NCBI GenBank assembly: GCA_900554615.1
Contig: USIB01000034.1
Span: forward strand, 1 to 14,013
Reading direction: 5' to 3'
DNA length: 14,013 bases
DNA from: an uncultured Mycoplasmatota bacterium
Lineage (GTDB): Bacteria > Bacillota_I > Bacilli_A > RF39 > UBA660
This document shows, one piece after another, positions 11,504-14,013 of this stretch (within the stretch, counting starts at the first letter, position 1; each line of letters begins with the position of its first letter). The position numbers and the translations under genes are program-made. A model generated the notes under the pieces. That model searched no databases, was not told the origin of the DNA, and was given only the letters and a program-made list of their open reading frames with translations.

Positions 11504-12232
11504 ATGAAAAGAATATATGTACTTTTATTTATTTGTTGTTTATTTATTTTAACTGGATGTGGGAAGAGAAATAGTAATGAACTTATTATGGTGACTGAGG
11601 CTGGTTTTGCACCTTATGAATATTATGAGAATAGTGAAGTAGTAGGAGTTGATGTTGATATTGCAAGAGAAATAGCTAAAGAGATGGGAAAGACTCTTGT
11701 TATTAAAGATATTGCTTTTGATTCTATTATTAATGAGGTTAAAACTGGTAAGGCTGATTTTGGGGCTGCTGGGATAAGTTATAGTGAGGAAAGGGCTAAG
11801 AATGTTGATTTTTCTATTAATTATGCTGTAAGTAAACAAGTTGTTATTGTAAAGAATGATAGTTCTATTACAGATATTAATAGTATTGGTAATAAGAAAA
11901 TAGCTGTACAACTTGGTAGTGTCGCTGATACTTTTGTAACTGATGAATATGATGAGGCTACTATTGTAAGACAAAAAAAGTATTTGGCCGCTATTGAAGA
12001 TTTAAAAGTTGGTAAAGTTGATTGTGTTGTTATGGATGAACTTCCTGCTAAAGAGATTGTTAATAGTAATACTGGTATTAAGATACTTAATGGTGCTCTT
12101 ACTAATGATAGTTATGGTATGGTTGTTAAAAAAGGTAATAAAGAGTTATTAGAGGTTATTAATAAAGTTCTTAATAGATTATCTAGTGATGGCTCTATTG
12201 ATAGATATATTATTGCACATACTGAGAAATAG
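11504..12232 (+). CDS. Amino acid ABC transporter substrate-binding lipoprotein
   Basis: This 242-residue protein is exported and lipid-anchored: a short basic start (MKR), a hydrophobic core and a lipobox LTGC with the modified Cys at 19. The mature part is a family 3 periplasmic-type binding protein (SBP_bac_3). Family blocks include EAGFAPYEYYE at 32-42, VGVDVDIAREIAKEMGK at 47-63, FDSIINEVKTGKADFGAAGISYSEERAKNVDFS at 72-104, with R97 in the place of the usual carboxylate-binding Arg, and VVMDELPA further on. Such proteins capture arginine, lysine, histidine, glutamine or cystine. An arginine deiminase gene just downstream points to arginine, by inference. It is first of three genes; its TAG stop overlaps the ribosome site of the permease. 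AGGAGAGTG (11488-11496) serves as its own site. Confidence 0.93.
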   Translation: MKRIYVLLFICCLFILTGCGKRNSNELIMVTEAGFAPYEYYENSEVVGVDVDIAREIAKEMGKTLVIKDIAFDSIINEVKTGKADFGAAGISYSEERAKNVDFSINYAVSKQVVIVKNDSSITDINSIGNKKIAVQLGSVADTFVTDEYDEATIVRQKKYLAAIEDLKVGKVDCVVMDELPAKEIVNSNTGIKILNGALTNDSYGMVVKKGNKELLEVINKVLNRLSSDGSIDRYIIAHTEK

Positions 12233-12240
12233 GTGATTTT

Positions 12241-12972
12241 ATGAATAGTTATATGGCTTTTTTTGATAAGATATTTGGTTTTTTTAAGAATATTGGTACT
12301 AGTTTTTATGATAGTGTTATTTATGATAATAGATATGAATATATATTTGAAGGTTTATTTAATACTATTTTGATTGCTTTTTTTGCCGTTATTATTGGTA
12401 TTATTCTAGGTGTTGTTATTGCTCTTGTTAGACATAATCATGATACTAATGGTAAAATGAGACTTGGTAATAAGATTTGTTCTTTATATGTTAATATTAT
12501 TAGAGGTACTCCTGTTTTACTACAACTGATGATTATTTATTATGTTATTTTTAGGTCAGTTAATATTAATATTGTTATTGTTGGTGTTTTAGCGTTTGGT
12601 CTTAATTCTGCTGCTTATGTTTCTGAAATTATAAGAGCTGGTATTAACTCTGTTGATAAAGGACAAATGGAAGCAGGATTATCTTTAGGACTTAGTTATC
12701 ATAAGGTAATGAGATATATTATTTTACCACAAGCGATACTTAATATTCTTCCTGCACTTGGTAATGAGTTTATTACTTTACTTAAGGAAACTTCTGCTGG
12801 GGCATATATTGGTATTATGGAACTTACAAAGGCTTCAGATATTATTGCTTCTAGAACTTATGATTATTTCTTTCCACTTATTATTACCGCTATTATATAT
12901 TTAATTATGACAATAGGTTTGTCTAAACTTGTTAATGTTATGGAAAGGAGACTTGCTAATGCTAGAGGTTAA
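12241..12972 (+). CDS. Amino acid ABC transporter permease
   Basis: This 243-residue integral membrane protein belongs to the HisM/GlnP class of polar amino acid permeases. After an amphipathic start, the first membrane helix lies near 38-63, followed by the family block NIIRGTPVLLQLMIIYYV, then FGLNSAAYVSEIIRAGINSVDKGQ. The EAA loop starts at residue 144 (EAGLSLGLSYHKVMRYIILPQA), the cytoplasmic coupling helix that docks on the ATPase. A last helix lies near 213-232. It probably works as a homodimer, since there is only one permease gene. The start ATG has AGGTGA eight bases downstream of the preceding gene's last sense codon. The end overlaps the ATPase gene by 14 bases, which implies translational coupling. 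Confidence 0.94.
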   Translation: MNSYMAFFDKIFGFFKNIGTSFYDSVIYDNRYEYIFEGLFNTILIAFFAVIIGIILGVVIALVRHNHDTNGKMRLGNKICSLYVNIIRGTPVLLQLMIIYYVIFRSVNINIVIVGVLAFGLNSAAYVSEIIRAGINSVDKGQMEAGLSLGLSYHKVMRYIILPQAILNILPALGNEFITLLKETSAGAYIGIMELTKASDIIASRTYDYFFPLIITAIIYLIMTIGLSKLVNVMERRLANARG

Positions 12973-13684
12973 GAAATTAAAAAAGAAGTTTGGTAAGAAT
13001 GTTGTTCTTAAAGATATTAGTTTTACTGTTAATGAAGGTGATATTATTTCTATTGTTGGTCCTTCGGGAAGTGGTAAGTCTACTTTACTTAGATGTATTA
13101 ATATGATAGAAAAACCTAGTGGTGGTGATATTATTTTTGAAGGTAAAAGTCTTATGGATAGGAGGACTAATTTGTCTTTAGTTAGAGAAAAGATTGGTAT
13201 GGTATTTCAGCAATTTAATTTATTTGCTAATCTTACTGTTACTGAAAATATTACTTTAGCACCAGTTAAACTTAAATTAATGGATGATAAGACGGCCTAT
13301 AAAAAGGGGATGGAATTATTAGAAAATGTTGGTCTAAAAGAGAAGGCTAATGTTTATCCTAGTAGTTTATCAGGTGGTCAAAAACAGAGGGTTTCTATTG
13401 TTAGAACTTTAATGATGAATCCGGATATTATTTTATTTGATGAGCCCACTAGTGCACTTGACCCTGAAATGGTTGGAGATGTACTTGAACTTATTAAAAA
13501 AGTTGCTGATACTGGTATGACAATGATTGTAGTATCACATGAAATGAACTTTGTTAAGAAGTGTTCAAGTAGAGTATTATTTATAGATAATGGTAAAATA
13601 GCCCTTGATGGAACTCCTAAAGAAGTGTTTAGTAATAAAGATAATGAAAGATTAAGAGAGTTCCTTAATAAAACAAACAATTAA
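12959..13684 (+). CDS. Amino acid ABC transporter ATP-binding protein
   Basis: This 241-residue cytoplasmic ATPase energises the importer. Walker A is GPSGSGKST at 34-42, the Q-loop is VFQQFNLF with Q84/Q85, the ABC signature is LSGGQKQR at 137-144, Walker B is ILFDEPTSALDPE at 158-170, and the switch His is H194 in VVSHEM. The sequence and length are those of the GlnQ/ArtM group serving polar amino acids. After the signature it reads VSIVRTLMM where most relatives have VAIARAL, a mild deviation outside the catalytic residues. The start is ATG 12959 with AAAGGAG at 8-nt spacing, giving a normal N-terminus (MLEVKKLKKKFG); an upstream in-frame ATG at 12929 lies deep in the permease gene and would add an unrelated tail. 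It is the last gene of the operon and is followed by a terminator. Confidence 0.95.
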   Translation: MLEVKKLKKKFGKNVVLKDISFTVNEGDIISIVGPSGSGKSTLLRCINMIEKPSGGDIIFEGKSLMDRRTNLSLVREKIGMVFQQFNLFANLTVTENITLAPVKLKLMDDKTAYKKGMELLENVGLKEKANVYPSSLSGGQKQRVSIVRTLMMNPDIILFDEPTSALDPEMVGDVLELIKKVADTGMTMIVVSHEMNFVKKCSSRVLFIDNGKIALDGTPKEVFSNKDNERLREFLNKTNN

Positions 13685-13690
13685 GTTTGT

Positions 13691-13726
13691 AATCTTGTCT
13701 CTAACATAAGAAGATGAGATTTTTTA
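13691..13726 (+). terminator. Terminator after the transporter operon
   Basis: A 10-bp stem pairs 13691-13700 with 13712-13721 (two wobbles, 11-nt loop) and is followed by a T-run (13720-13725). It begins 7 bases after the ATPase stop and separates the operon from arcA. Confidence 0.75.
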
Positions 13727-13765
13727 CATTACTAAATAAAAATAATTAAAAATTGGTAAAATAGT

Positions 13766-13794
13766 TTGTAAAAAATATAAAATGTTGTTATAAT
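13766..13794 (+). promoter_or_regulatory. Promoter of arcA
   Basis: TTGTAA (13766-13771), 17 bases, then TATAAT (13789-13794) with TGT before it, making an extended -10. An A-rich tract at 13733-13757 sits where an UP element would be. The predicted start is near 13801, followed by a small GTAG/CTAC hairpin (13802-13805 with 13811-13814) in the leader. Confidence 0.8.
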
Positions 13795-13802
13795 TATTAT
13801 AG
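13788..13802 (+). promoter_or_regulatory. Per-box-like sequence over the arcA -10 (tentative)
   Basis: TTATAAT-T-ATTATAG matches the Bacillus Per box TTATAATNATTATAA at 13 of 14 positions. Six of these positions are also the -10 hexamer and the region is very AT-rich, so chance is a real explanation. Confidence 0.35.
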
Positions 13803-13833
13803 TAGGGAAACTACATAAGAAGGGAGAATATTA

Positions 13834-14013
13834 GTGGATAATGTTATTAATGTAAAAAGCGAAATTGGAACTTTAAAAAAAGTATTATTACATAGACCAG
13901 GAAATGAATTACTTAATTTAACTCCTGATACATTAAGTAGATTACTTTTTGATGATATTCCTTTTTTACCTGAAGCTCAAAAAGAACATGATGAGTTTGC
14001 TCATATACTAAAA
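13834..14013 (+). CDS. arcA: Arginine deiminase (3'-truncated by the window end)
   Basis: The first 60 codons are visible; the frame is open to the last base. The enzyme hydrolyses arginine to citrulline and ammonia, the first step of the arginine deiminase pathway, which yields ATP through carbamate kinase. The N-terminus carries the family blocks SEIGTLKKVLLHRPG (residues 9-23), ELLNLTPD, LLFDDIPFL (with the DD that helps bind the substrate guanidinium in known enzymes) and AQKEHDEFA. The catalytic Cys and His lie beyond the window. The start is GTG 13834, with AGGGAG (13821-13826) at 7-nt spacing; no closer in-frame ATG fits, and the next would remove conserved sequence. It has its own promoter and sits directly after an amino acid importer, which suggests arginine supply, though the two are separate units. 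Confidence 0.93.
   Translation, partial: MDNVINVKSEIGTLKKVLLHRPGNELLNLTPDTLSRLLFDDIPFLPEAQKEHDEFAHILK

Noticed and set aside
11549..11974. Minus-strand 141-codon frame opposite the substrate-binding protein
   Set aside because: It is a low-complexity antisense shadow (Asn/Ile/Ser-rich) of a clear lipoprotein gene.
12929..12958. An earlier start for the ABC ATPase inside the permease gene
   Set aside because: It would add ten unrelated residues; the ATG at 12959 has AAAGGAG at 8 nt and matches family N-termini.

Overview
The window is a gene-dense stretch of a low-GC, walled bacterium of the Bacillota (Firmicutes). Every gene is on the + strand. Codons end overwhelmingly in T or A, C is scarce on this strand, and TGA is used as a stop (the gene at 3496 ends TGA-TAA) while Trp is TGG, so the standard code applies. 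Gram-positive-type RpoC, PerR, rubrerythrin, TspO and arginine deiminase suggest an uncultured anaerobic gut or host-associated member of Bacilli or a Mollicutes-related lineage that kept peptidoglycan. The lineage is inference. No tRNA, rRNA, CRISPR array or insertion sequence was seen.

Layout. 1-3355 is rpoC without its first ~91 codons. Its first ~240 bases have much higher GC (about 46% by hand count, against about 33% in the next 240) and Clostridia-like codons. 3363-3461 holds three successive hairpins, at least two of them terminators. 3496-4845 holds two small poorly known genes: a HExxH metallopeptidase-like protein and a hypothetical protein. 4846-5032 is a structured intergenic stretch. 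5033-7735 is a single ORF fusing MurD to MurC. 7779-8764 is a peroxide-stress operon, perR plus rubrerythrin, behind a consensus promoter with a 7-1-7 palindrome at the start site. 8808-9233 is tspO. 9298-10125 is a TtcA-like tRNA thiolation enzyme. 10222-11430 is a membrane GT2 glycosyltransferase behind a strong promoter with a 12-bp-arm dyad. 11504-13684 is a complete polar amino acid ABC importer (lipoprotein, permease, ATPase). 13834 to the end is the start of arcA, arginine deiminase.

How the genes fit together. The importer next to arcA suggests arginine uptake feeding the arginine deiminase pathway for ATP and ammonia. perR and rubrerythrin form a peroxide sensor/effector pair. The MurD-MurC fusion joins two consecutive steps of cytoplasmic peptidoglycan precursor synthesis. 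Most transcription units have their own promoter (often an extended -10), a very short predicted leader and a hairpin/T-tract terminator. The three units with longer leaders (perR, the GT2 gene, arcA) are the ones with palindromes or hairpins at the start site.

The most noteworthy points are the MurD-MurC fusion, the composition break inside rpoC (assembly chimera or recombination), the PerR operator next to its gene, the unexplained dyad at the GT2 promoter, and a Per-box-like sequence over the arcA promoter. No defence system or wholly new multi-gene system is evident.
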